From contig NC_068559.1 in the NCBI RefSeq assembly GCF_022201045.2, forward strand, positions 24,807,501 to 24,871,500: 64,000 nt of DNA, in the 5' to 3' direction. Position numbers and translations under genes: made by a program. Below, piece by piece: positions 11,201-24,300 of the stretch. Origin of the DNA: Citrus sinensis. Its lineage: Eukaryota > Streptophyta > Magnoliopsida > Sapindales > Rutaceae. A model generated the notes under the pieces. It did no database searches, was not told the DNA's origin, and saw nothing but the letters and a program-made list of their open reading frames with translations. Within the stretch, counting starts at the first letter, position 1. Each line of letters starts with the position of its first letter.

Positions 11201-13742
11201 ATATGATGTTATTCGTACTTTTTTTTTTCTCGCATATGGTCACTTAATTTGAATTTAATTCAATGATTATGTCCCAACTAAATTGTATTTGTTCATGCTG
11301 GAAAATTCCAAATTCCCCCTCAAATATAAGTTGCCAAAGAATTAAATATATTAATCGTGTTAGTGTAAGGTAGTTAAGTGTAATGTTTTTAAATTTAAAA
11401 GAGATAAGTCTTACAATCTATTTGAATTTGGGTGTATGCGTTTCTAACTTATATTTGTAGGAGAAATCTGTAATTTTCCCTTATTCATATTTCTTGGTTT
11501 ATGATGACGAATTATAAAATACATCAGAGGTAATACAACCAACTAATGCATGTGTAACATGTGTAATCGAATTTAATATAATTACCACTTGTCTATTGAT
11601 TTTTCAAAATAAATGTACACGTATGATAGCATCATTACTTATTATATAGATGACATAATACCTCTAATTTATTATAATATTTCTCTTCAACTTGAATTAA
11701 CTAATTCACACACACACACGATAATACTATGAGCGGGGAATATATCCTAGCTACACGTGAAAATGACATGATGCTCAAGTGATATAAAGTTTACACTGTC
11801 AATTTTCCCGCATCTCTATATAATTTTGAGGCGAACAAACAATATATGTACATACACATATACACTGCTTCTTGATTAACCACAGGCATCTGTATACTCT
11901 GCCGAGGACCATTTCCAAATGACACCTTTATTAGTGCTGAAAGCCCGAAAGTAAGTTAAATCAACTTCACAGACCGTACGTAATTGCACTCTTTCACTTT
12001 CAAAAGAACGAACAATCAAATAAATAAATGGATTACATTCTGTCAAGATTACAGAATATATATTTCCATACCGATCCAAATATAAAATAGCATCATCTTT
12101 TATGCATGGGTGGTCTAGTACTGATATATAAAAAGAGATACTGATATAAACTTTTACAATCAAAACAAGGTCCCCTTAAGGATGTCAATAGTATCGGTAA
12201 ATTTATAAATTTGCCCAAACCCACCCACAGTAGGTGATTTTACAGGTTGCGGGTGGGATTAGTGTTAACAAAAAAAATCTATTAGATGATGAGTTTTATA
12301 ATTTGAAAATTACTCTTTTACCGTTCAATTGATACGTTACTCAAATTTTAATAGTAATTGCAATAACGATTATATTTTACATATACAACTATTATTTACA
12401 AATTAAAATTATACTCATGATTATAGTGATGATAACAAGGTAAAAAACTTTGGTCATATAAACATACCTTTATAGTGGAGGTGTTCAATGGTTAAAATCC
12501 CCTAGATTTTATCAAATTCAAGTCCAATTCATCATACACCGGATTTTACATTTTGGATCCAATCACTTATTGAAATCTAATATAATCCAAATCAACAAAA
12601 AACAAAATCCAATTTAATTTGATCTGATCTAATCAATCCGAATAAAATAAAAATTATCAATTGCACTCTAGAGTTCTAATTACTAACAATTTATGACTCG
12701 TGTTTTTTATTGTCATATGTTGGAAAGGAAAAATACAATTGAAATTTGAGTACTTTTAATTTGTACTCCGCATTATTATTTTATAGTTATACTTACACAA
12801 AAATGAGGTTTTAATCTTTTCAGAAAAAAAAAAGATTTTATTTTTCTAGACACTTAAATATAAAGGTGACATGTAGTTTTATAATAAATAAATAAATAAA
12901 ATAAAATAATTGATTGGAATGGTTTACATTAGATTTAAACTATAGATCAATATATAAATCAATCCAATAACGTTGAATTTTCTATTTTGCAAGAGTATTG
13001 ATATTCGAGCTTCACCCTTCTCACTTTATCTCACCAACTGACCAAACCCCACCACTCCTCGTATTATTCATAACCCCACTACCCACTTTTTTTTTCTTTA
13101 AAAAAAATCCTTGAAAATTTTAAAATAATTTTAATCTCTCATTTTTCCATCCACCCACTATATAATTTTTTTTTAAATCTATTTAAAAATGAAGTTAAAC
13201 TCTAATAATATTTCCCTTTCTCTTCGTATTATTCATAGCTTTCAAAAAGAAAAAAAAAAGAATTTGTAATTTGTGCTGGTGGTGCAGGCGTGGATTTTAT
13301 GGCTGGAATTTTGCTAAATTGAATCCAATTAGAGCTATATAGTGATCAAATTCTTGGGGTAGAGATTGGAATGAGTGGATTTGTCACGAGATGATAGGGC
13401 AATAGTCATAAATTTCTCTAAAATTTTCTTGTTTGATTAAATTTTAGTCTTTGAATAATGTATAAGCTCAAATGCTTATCATAAAATTGAGTACAAAAAT
13501 TAAATGGAAATAAATTAAACTTACTTCTTCATCTTCTTCTATTAGATGTTGGAAACTATTTTCATCAATAATTAAAAAAGTACTATATATAATATTTTTG
13601 TACATATAACTGTTTAAAAAGTTTTTAAATTAAATTATAAAGTAAGTTAATTATCATGTGGGTGTATGTAAATGCTATTTATCCTTTTAGGTAATTTTAC
13701 ACAAGGATAACATATGCATTAGTATACACGTGGTTTGTGGGG
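8259..13742. other. Large AT-rich intergenic region
   Basis: Begins with the CYP78A 3' untranslated region. No conserved coding sequence was recognised. A short RG/H-rich frame (9979-10167) is too small and isolated to call. A 'CCAAATC/AATCCAATTTAATTTGATC'-like degenerate repeat occupies about 12480-12660. Poly-T and poly-A tracts are common. Confidence 0.5.
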
Positions 13743-13942
13743 AGAAATTATATAGTTACAAACTCTTGTACAAATTTATTTTGTACAAACTGATGTGGCA
13801 TTAATTCATTGGTTGAATTAAATATCTCTTAGTCCACATGATTTATTTATATTATTTTATATTTTCATTCAACCAATGAATTAATGTCATATCAGTTTGT
13901 ACAAGATAAGTTTGTACAAAAGTTTGTGGCTGTATCATCACT
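13743..13942. mobile_element. Palindromic MITE (~200 bp)
   Basis: The two arms are near-perfect inverted repeats over about 60 bases. The left arm (about 13750-13812) contains TTGTACAAA twice, then CTGATGTGGCATTAATTCA. The right arm (about 13870-13935) is its reverse complement with scattered substitutions. The AT-rich loop between is short, so the unit would fold as a hairpin. No coding sequence. Size and structure fit a foldback MITE. I did not find an unambiguous target duplication. Confidence 0.65.
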
Positions 13943-14103
13943 CGATTTGTGGGGGCTGGTCAAATAAAATAAGAGGCCAGATATCGCCACTTATTTTACA
14001 ATCCAATTTAATAAAAATACCAATTTTATAAAAATTGGATTGATTGAGATTGAATTGGATCTAAACAACCCTAACTAAATATATGTTATAAAATTCGTCT
14101 ATT

Positions 14104-14890
14104 TAATAGGAGTGGTGATATATAACCCTCTCATTTTATCTCACCATCCCTCACTTTTAAATATAGCTCAGCTATTTTCCAAAATATCCTTATTAAAAAA
14201 ATTATTATTTTTATTATATTTTCTTTTCTCTCTCTCTCTCTCTCTCAAACATCACTACCATCCCTTCTACCAGTCTTCATCACCAATTCACCACTGCCAG
14301 CAGGAAAATAATTACAAAATACATTATTTTTAATTGAAATGAAAATCAAATAATCAAATAAAGATTACAAAATAATTAAATCTACATACATTAGATTTGA
14401 CAATTATTATAAAACTAAAATCCATAAATTCCAAAAACCATAACCCATGATCCAAAGTCGACAAGTTAAGATCCAAAATGCAAACTGGGCCAACGCCATT
14501 GTTCTGGTTGCCCTGCATTTAGATTGTGCTAAGTTGAGAAGCTCTTATTGGCCGTGTGGACAATCAAATTGACTATAATCATCTAATTGAATTTAGATAT
14601 TCTCACTGCAAAGTAAAACATACACAGGAACAAATTAATCTTTATAAAATAATGTACAAGCGGGCAATTTTGTTAAAAATATTGAGTTTTAAAATTCTAT
14701 TTGAAGTAGCGATGAAAATAGGTGGTGATGTTTGAAGGATGAGAGAGGGAGAGAGAGAGAGAGAGATAAGAGAGAGAGCGCAAATTCAATTAGATGATCA
14801 ATTGAAAAGATAAAAAAAAAGTTTTTATTCTTATTTTTCATAAGGCAAATTTAAAAATAAGTGAGGTTTTGAAAAGTATGAATATGATCC
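14104..14890. mobile_element. Long imperfect inverted-repeat element with CT/GA tracts
   Basis: The left arm (14104-14290) reads ...CTCATTTTATCTCACC..., ACTTTTAAAT, an AT-rich block, a (CT)n run (about 14227-14247) and AAACATCACTACC. The right arm (about 14700-14890), read on the minus strand, repeats the order: CCTCACTTATTTTTAAAT, AT-rich block, (CT)n run, CAAACATCACCACC. Arms in the same order but opposite orientation suggest a degenerate inverted-repeat transposon. The 13028-13210 stretch ('CTCACTTTATCTCACC', poly-T, 'CTCTCATTTTTCC') looks like another partial copy. Divergence is high and the ends are approximate. Confidence 0.45.
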
Positions 14891-15342
14891 TCTCCTGATA
14901 TGAGTTTTACTGAGTTTGTAAAGATTTTCTGTCATGTGTCTTTTAGTGGTAGTGTATGAGTAAAATTTAACTTTTTTTATTTATTTATTTCTTAATAACC
15001 AATCAGTAATTGAGTTATTTGATCAGGATTCAGGACTGAAAAGCAAGGGTTGATGAGATAAATTAAATGGGTCAAATATCACTACTCATTTAATAATAAA
15101 AACTGAAAATTTTCTAATAATATATATAAAAAATAATTTAATGGGTTCAAATAAGCCCAAATAAGCATCCTCAGTATTTTAATGCAGTGTATTAAGAAGA
15201 CAAAATATATGGAATTTGCAGCAGTAGGCCCAACACGAAACAATGTTTGCGGATTAACGGACACTGGAGTCCAATAACGGCTGCAATTTGCTTGGGCGAA
15301 AATAACATTTCACTTGCGGTCTCTTTCTTCGTGGGCAGAAAA
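14891..15342. other. Upstream flank of the SIK1-like kinase gene
   Basis: AT-rich to about 15200, then GC content rises towards the coding exon. The frame of the kinase stays open upstream of its ATG to a TTG at 15247, but no earlier in-frame ATG exists. The core promoter is not identifiable by eye. Confidence 0.4.
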
Positions 15343-18300
15343 ATGGATCACACGCCCACATCTCGGCGGACCCCGAAGCCGCCATCGAGATCGGAAATCT
15401 ACTCAACAGTCGTAATTCACGACGACGACGATGATGACGATGACGATGAAGAGACCAGATACGACTCAGATTCCAGAACCAACTATTCGCAGAACGACGC
15501 CGTCATGGAGGACGACGACTCCCTCCCCCCGCTCCTCAAACGCCTGCCTAAAGATTTCGGCGCCGCTCCTCCCGAAGACGATGACGAGGAAGACGGAGAT
15601 TTTGGCACTATGATCATCAAAACCAGAACTAAAACTAAAGCTAAAAACAGCCGTACGATAGTGAACAAACCGTATTCGGAGTTTAAGAAAACGGACGGTG
15701 ACGATGAGTTCGGGACGTTTGTTGTTAGATCGAAGGACGGAGAGAGGAGGAGCGGAGGATACGACGATTCGACGATGGGGAGGGCGGTGGCTAGCATGCG
15801 GAGGTTTGGGAGTAGCTCGTCGTTGCATGGAGAGGATGTGAGGCAGCAGACAAAGGTGTCCTCGAGCTCGATCCCGGAGAGTGTTACCAGAGAAGATCCT
15901 ACTACTAAGTATGAATTGCTCAACGAACTCGGTGCGTCTTGAACTCGAATTTAGTACTGAATTTTTTCTTCACTTTTGTTATTATTTTTTATTTTTTTTT
16001 GAAATCCACGTACTGACTTCTGACAGGTACTGTTAGTTAATCCTGTTTTTCTGTATGAACATGAATTTTCTCTTTTGATCGTTTTATAATTTCTAAAATT
16101 GTGCTTCTACTATTTAAGCAGCAAACTCGGTAGGCTATGTGCTTTCAAAATTAATCTGAATTAGAAGCACAACAGTTACAGATAGGCTCTTAGTCAAAAT
16201 TTCAAATCAATTACAGCTCTGGCATTTTTAGTTGGCTCTTTTGGGGTGAATTGGAAAATACTTCAAGTTTGTAAGGCTTTTCAATGAGGCATATAATATG
16301 CTTTGTACTTTGTGCTTAGTGTAAGGCTTTTCAGCAAACTTTGTGCTTTATTAAGGCATTTTTTCTCCTTACCAATTGAAAAAAAATAGAAAAAAGAAAG
16401 GGTTTGTTTGCTCGTGGATAGCTGATTTTGCAGTATATTTTGACACTGCTGATACTTGTTTGTTTGGTTATTGTTCTAATTTTTGAGGAGGCAGGGAAGG
16501 GGTCTTATGGGGCTGTTTACAAGGCTAGAGATCTTAAAACTTCAGAGCTTGTTGCCATCAAAGTTATATCATTATCTGAAGGGGTATAAATGTTTCCTTG
16601 TTTGGTATGAAACTATTTTCTATGATTGTTTTAAGTTGGAGGGATTGCAGGAAATGAGTTTTTGATGTTGTTTGTGTTCAGGAGGAGGGATATGAAGAAA
16701 TTCGTGGTGAAATTGAGATGTTGCAGCAGTGTAGTCATCCGAATGTTGTCCGCTACCTTGGTAGTTACCAAGGGGAAGAGTATCTTTGGGTGGGTGGTTC
16801 GGCATTTGCTAAATACTCCTTGTTTCCATAGCCCGTCGAATCATCATTGTCGGGTGTTTAGAGTTCAGTATAAATAATTTTGTTATTTGGCAGATAGTGA
16901 TGGAGTATTGCGGGGGTGGAAGTGTGGCTGACCTGATGAATGTTACTGAGGAGCCTTTGGAGGAATATCAAATAGCATACATTTGCAGGGAAGCTTTAAA
17001 GGTATCCATAACTTTGATAAGTTTGAAAATGAATATTTAAATATTAAGCAATGTAGTGTCATACATATTTCTGCCTGCCTTTCTTTCTCTTATTATATGC
17101 AGGGCCTTGCTTATTTGCACTCAATTTTCAAAGTCCATAGAGATATCAAGGGTGGTAATATCTTGTTGACTGATCAAGGAGAGGTGAAGTTGGGTGAGTA
17201 CGAATCATCAAACAATATTAATTTATCAAAAACAGTGCGTTGGTGCATGTTGTAGGTTTTGCATTTCACTTCCAGCCTGTGATATTGTTAGTTTTTGTTT
17301 GTACTTCAATCCTAATTGTTGGCCTCTCCATCTTCCCTCCCTTCCCCCCCTCCCCCCCCCCCCCCCCCCCCCCCCCCCCGGGTTTTCTAATTTCCCTTTC
17401 TCAGTTCGTGGTTTCCCATTGCAAAGTTAGCATATTGGTTCTCCATTTGCTTGTAACAGTTCATTGATTCAGAACTTTGGTGTCAATTTATCAGGTGATT
17501 TTGGAGTTGCAGCGCAGCTTACAAGGACCATGTCAAAACGTAACACGGTATTTTATCGTCTAACTTTTGCATAAATAGTTAGACGGGTGCTCGAGGTTTC
17601 TAGAAAGCTGGCATTACAAATGAGTAGTAATATTTGATTGAAGTGATAAAGCATTTTAACTTAATCTGCTCACCTTGGAATAAGTAATATGTTTTCCTAG
17701 TTGCTCATTTCTTTTGATTTTACTCTCTGGATTATGTACCCAAACGGTAACGTATTTGATATATGGATTTTGCTTTAATTTCTTATATCCTAATAAACTA
17801 ATTTTAACTTCTGAGTAGTACTAGTATGTCATAGATTTTGAGATTTTGTTGCAAATGCGCTGGAGAAAAATAAAAAGAGTAGTGATTTCTTTTGCCTTAA
17901 TGTTCATATGGATCTTCCTATTTGCTTATGTGAAAGCCAATTGAATTTTTTAGCTAAAATATTTCCTTCGAGTTTGGTATTTACTCTGCTTTTATGTTTA
18001 TTTTTTCCTATTTCTTTTTACAAACTCCATTTTGTCACTATTTCTACATAACTTGGTCTTTTTGTTGGCATTTGCCAGTATTGCTCCTGCATTGATGACT
18101 TCTTTTGTTACTCTGTATGGATTTGACTTCTGATAGTATGTTTTATGACCTTCTACATTGTTTCAGTTTATTGGCACTCCACATTGGATGGCTCCAGAAG
18201 TTATTCAGGAAAGTCGATATGATGGCAAGGTATTGTATCTTTTGGCTGCATGAACTTTATTTTCTTTAAATCTCCTTCTTGCTTTGTGGTTCACCATCTC

Positions 18301-21300
18301 ATCCTTTCCATCATTGGTAGAATTAAGTACCTAAGTAGCAGAGGAAACAGGTTTTAAGTATAGATGTGTATGCTAAAGTACTTTCATGGATTATGAGATA
18401 GATTGGTTATGGGGCTGCCTGATCCTTGGCTAACTACTGCATTTATTTTAACATCTGAATAGATTTGTCATAAAAAAGAAAAAGAAGGAATCTGAATAGA
18501 TTAAGGAGATATTTTTTCTACTTGTACCCGCTTGAGTAACTAGTAGTTTTGGGATTTTGGGCCTCAGTAATAGTGAAAAGTGGATTTTAGGATTTTCTTC
18601 ACTGATGCTGGACGCATATATAATTTTGATGGGTAACATAATGTTGATACTTCCATTGAGGAACGAGTTTGGTTAGGTGTTCTTGTTGAGCACTATTTCT
18701 TTTTCCTTTCTTTTTTATTTTTCTCTTTAATGCTTTTGTATTTGGATTTGATTGAGGTCATCGGATATCTTCTTGTCTTAATTTCAAGTTTTATTTGAAG
18801 GTGACTAATCTCCAGATGTGCATAAAAAACAATATAAATTACTAACACAAAGATTGTGGGTATGAAGTTGAACGAAAACCCTTGGAAGCACAAGTGGACT
18901 GATCTTTATACAAGATTAGGTGGAAATCACACGAAAAGCTTAAGAAACATATCTGAAAATTTTGTTACTTCAGTAAGTAATTTTTTAATGACATAATGAA
19001 GAACAAAATGTCAATCAAGCAATCTGATTATGTGATTAGGGTTCTAATGTCCTTTATGGATATTTGTAAATCCACATGACTCTTGTTCTTCCATTTGTTT
19101 TTTTCCGAAACCCTTTTGTGAGTACTTCGTTTGTTTTCGTTCTTATTCTTGAAATAAACAACCCGCACACACTCCCTTTCCAACCATCACATTCAAATGT
19201 TGAATCTGTAAGTTTTAGAGCAATGACTGTCCTGTTTTAGCTATTAATGATGAGGTTCTTGGATTAATACTTGGTTCCTGTGCTATTGGGAAGCTTTGAT
19301 ATGGTGCTGATTTTGCTATGATAAGTCATTGGTCATGCTAACTTCTTGGTACGCTTTCAAATCATCTCCCAGGTGGACGTTTGGGCCCTTGGTGTCTCTG
19401 CAATTGAAATGGCTGAGGTATGTCTGTCCAGGGGATAAATGGCTCCACTGTTCTTCCTGCCCCCCACAAAAAAAAAAAAGTTATCTGTGAAATTTTTTTC
19501 CCCCTCTGAATGAGCAATTTTTTCCAGTCATATCTTTTTTTGTGCCCTTGCCTTAGGTAATCTTAAGTCATTTTAGTTTCTGCCAGAGATATTCTTGTAT
19601 GATTATAAAACCTTAGAATTTGTCCACATTCTTGCCTGGGGGTGCCTGGAAGGCTGGAATGAAAATATAACTCAGTAGAGTTGAGTTCATCAATCTTAGC
19701 TTTTCCGTTTATCAACTTATTTAGAATCTCTTCATCGAATCATAAATTGGCTCCTTCTATTTCTGTTTGGTAATGATGTTTTGAGCACTGCTATTCCGTA
19801 TTTTCTTTTTCCTATTTTCAGGGCCTTCCTCCAAGGTCAACGGTCCATCCGATGAGGGTTAGTGCATTTAATTTCTTTTTAATCTGAACTCTTTATATTT
19901 TGGAATACTGAAGCATTTGAACTTCTATATTTTAATTGCCTTAATTTATATTGATGTTGGCTTCAACTGTCACTACATTATTTCTTGATACAGAAGCTAC
20001 ATCTGGATCTGTAAATTGTAGGATGTTTTGAAGATGAAGAGTGGGGGATAGATGTCCCAAAACATAAAATTGAAAGTTTGCTCATCTTAATTAGGTGTGA
20101 GAGATCACCATTCAGTTTGATGTATTATGGTTGATGGAACTGCTATGGACAGCCAAAATAGTTTTAAGGAACAGTTTGGTTGGTTTGGCCTCTTGCTTGG
20201 GAAGCAAGGGATCAAGGGTGTGAATCCCCTTCATACAAATGGAAGGGAAGTATTTTAATTTGGGGTGGGATACATGATAACTTACAGAAAATGGAGTATT
20301 GTGGGAATACGCCGTTTGGGATAATCTACAGGGATGGATATGATGCTTAAATAGATTGAGGGATTCTGTGGGGGCGATTCATTATTGTTTTAGACATCAT
20401 TTCTTTTTTATAAATTAGAAAATGATAAAGAAACATGGTCAGGTTATTTTTGGAAAATGGGAGCAGGCTTCAATATCATATATATTTCTTCTGCTGTTAT
20501 ATAGATTTACATGAAGAAGTTTTTACTCCATTTTTTCTCTTATTTCCATGTCTTGTAATTCCTTTTCATTTTTTGTATTCAATTTTTGCTTATTAAGAAT
20601 GTGACTTATTAATTTTTTATTATAGGTCTTATTCATGATATCCATTGAGCCAGCTCCAATGCTCGAGGATAAAGAGAAATGGTTTGTTATTTTAGTTCTT
20701 TTTGTGAACAATCTCTTAAAACAAGTCCTCTAGAAACATTGTCTTGCAAGTGGCTTAGAAATTCAGAATATGATTGCCATGCTGAACAGATTCTTTTGCT
20801 GGCTTTATGAGTCAGCAACCGAATTTGCAGCCATTATTTTCTATGCCATATAATATGTCACATTCATCGGCCATCTTCTCTTTACAGACCCCAGTTCTTT
20901 TAGTCCTTTCTGTTTCCCAAGTGTTTCATTCTCAAACCATATCCCGTTTTACAGGTGCAGTCATCAGATTCATCGCAGATAATCAAAAGACTTTAGTAGC
21001 CTTTCTTTTCATAACTGCATCTGCAGTTTCATTCTTTTGTTGCCTTTTGCATGTATGCACATGCTGTGGTTTCCTGAGCTGTCATGCAACTTGTTGCTTG
21101 CAAACAGTCCAAATCCCGCAAATTTGGTGGGAATTCATGGTCATTCAACATTATATTACAATTTTTCCTAAAAAGATATTGATGATCATCATCGGGTCTC
21201 TTTTTGCTTAAGTTGTCTATCTCTGGTTAAGCCCTGTTTTCCTTCATAAATTTCTTTTGGGTCTGCTTTTGTAATGCATATCCCCTATAACCTTTTGGTT

Positions 21301-24300
21301 GTAAAGTACAAAGTTGGGGTCTCAAGTCATTAATCCAGCTTCAATTATGACACTAAGAAATTGCAAAAGACATAGTTGGAGTTGTTAAGGGTGAATTTTT
21401 GCTGCATTTAGTCAGCTTTTGGTTATACTCAACTCAATGATCCTTATGGCACTGCATTGTAGAACAAAAGACATAGTTGGATGTATTGACTCCTCCACCA
21501 GAGGCTGTGGGCTCATGTATGGTAGCCTTTTAAGTATCAGTTTCCTTATACTCATAAATCTGATGATGTGTCTCAAAATCAGAGGAATAATCATAAAAAA
21601 TTCCCACATCTTTCTAGTAAAGATTGTGCCTACTTATGCTTGTTTCATGACTGGCATTGTAAATCAATGTTTAAATTTGATGATTCTCATTCAGGTCTCT
21701 TGTCTTTCATGACTTTGTTGCAAAATGTCTTACCAAGGAACCGCGTGCTCGTCCCACAGCAGCTGAAATGCTTAAGGTATGGTAATTATTGGTTTCTGTA
21801 TAATGTTGTCCTAAGAATTTCAATTTTGAAAAAGCTTGGTGCAATTATTCCTAAAGTAGTTGTTAAACATGAATTACCAGAAAAAGCTTCTCGCATTAAG
21901 ATTTAAAATCCACTTGTCTTAGTTTCCATATTGTTTTTATGCTCCAGTTGTCATTTTTTATAGAGTTTTCCATATTGTTTTTTATAAGAGTTTTATGTGC
22001 TTCCTAAGTAATATACTTTGTATCTCCATTATAGATTGTGAAAAATGCTTTGAATGCCTGCAAGAATTATCTGTGTTTGATGACCTTTTTTTTGGGGGGG
22101 ATGGGACTATGTAATAGTTTGATCTCTTAATAACTACAAGGAGAAAAAAGAAAAAAAGTTTTGCCTCTGTGATCACCATGATTTAGTGAACCATGTGATT
22201 TATATTCACATAGTTATAAGCTTTTGATAAATATAGTACTTATTAATACCTTTTAAGGATCAGACAACTACCTGTTGAGATTCGTGATGTCAAAACACCT
22301 GTATATTCATGTTCGCTAATGTCTGCTTGCATGTGCATGTGTTTTGTCTCTGTTTTTCTAACTTATATTATATAATTGGTATGCATTCTTTTGTTCTATT
22401 CTTATACTTTCCTACTTCAAAGCTATTCTCTTCATTTCAAACTTCAGCACAAATTCATTGAAAGATGCAAATGTGGAGCTACTGCAATGTTGCCAAAGAT
22501 TGAAAAGGCAAGGCAAATTAGGGCCTCAATGGCTCAACAAGCACAAAATATTCTCTCAGACGAACCAGAAGTCAATGTATGCTTCTATTTCCTTACTTTG
22601 TGTGCTCAGACATGTTATAAAATCTGTGTATCTCATCATCACACACACACACACACACAAACATGCACATACTGCTTGCATACATAAACGTTATATTTTA
22701 AGTATATATGTGATATATCATTGATTGTGCTTGTATTGCTTCCGGTTCTGAAACAGGCAACAATGGGTCTGAAGTTGAATGAGGATTACGGAGATACCGT
22801 GCCATCAAAGCCTCAGGTTCAAGTGACAAATGAAGTGCTTGCAACTAGTACTTTGAAAAAGCAACATACGTTGGAGGATATGGAAGAAGGTATTGCTTAC
22901 TCTGTGTATCTTATATTTCTAGTAAAATTCAGTTATTAGAAGGAAACTGTATTCAAACCCTAAATCACATTACAATTTGATTGCATTATTCTTATGTTGC
23001 TTTATCTTCATATTGAAATGCGGTATGGTTGTTGTGTGCATACTTTTAACTAAGATAAGAATAATGAGCAAACTAAAAAATTGTTGTTTCTTTTTAGTTA
23101 GTTCTTCATATAAACTAACTCTCACTCATGGGGAAAAATTCTCAAGTTTATTTACCATCTGACAATCTTAATCCAAGTTTGGATTGCATACTTGAGCCTG
23201 TTTGCTGGTGATAAATGGGAACCATGTAAATATATTGTGTAGTTAACCTTGTTTCTCTGTGAAGTATTGGTTACTGGGTAGAGAGAGCAAATTAGTTCAC
23301 TTCTTTCTGATTTAGCTGAAATCTTTGTTAAACAGGTGACTTTGGGACTGTTGTAGTTCATGAGACTGATAAAACAATATCCAAGACTCAATGTTCCAAT
23401 ATTAAAGAATCTTCAACTCTTCCTGGACATACTGAAATTAGTGGCACTGGCGGCAAATTGGCTGATGTCAGGTATTTCCTACCCTAGATACTTCATATTT
23501 AACTTGGAACCACATGTATGATTCTTGTCTTTTCTCTTTGCTCCAGGAAAATGCCAAATTTTGTTTATTTGGCTAAGATTATCTTTTGGTATATACAATT
23601 GTGGCAATAGATTTCATAACCTCGGTTTGTAACCTATCAATTAATTCCTGTTATGTATCTTCTTTAAAAAAGTTATTGTTTGCCTACTGAAGTGCCTGAT
23701 TCATTTGGGTATCCTATCCTATTAGGGTGGACGGTGCAGCAGGTGTTGCTTTAAACAATAAATTGGTTGGTGAATCACATCATCTTACACATACAATACA
23801 ACCTTCTTCTGCTGAAAATCTCAAGACAAAAATTTCTCAAGGACAGATTGGTAGTGGCAGGGATACCGGCAGTGGCGCATTGAAGAGTGAAACAGTCAGC
23901 AAGAAAGCTTTTGCTTTGCAAGACAAGGTGATTTTTGTTTTAAACTCTATTTACACCAAATAATTGAGGAATGGTGATAAATTTTTTCCAGATTGCATTA
24001 TAACTAACCTGACCTGAGCCCTTGGCTCCAGTGTTACATTGAAGTTGGAATGAATTTGGAAACTTCTAGAACTTTGTGAAAGTATGTAAGAACGTATAGA
24101 AGTCGAAAATAAATGGTTAGATTTTTACCCTATCAAGTTTATTTTGATATTTAGACAGTCTGTAAACATATGGTAGTTTAATTCACAAGAAACTCAGTAT
24201 TTCATTTCCTGAAGTTCAGAATGACCAGGTCTTGCTTTTCTGTTTAACGTTTTTCCTTTGCTGAGAAAATTGCTTAGTTACCAGATGCTTGTTTAGTTTG

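Noticed and set aside
15466-15923. Antisense open frames of 120-146 residues over kinase exon 1
   Set aside because: They are shadows of the biased, acidic-codon-rich coding strand; no independent homology.
22640-22658. CA repeat as a CRISPR-like or functional array
   Set aside because: A simple dinucleotide microsatellite with no spacers. No CRISPR array, operon or prokaryotic feature exists in this window.
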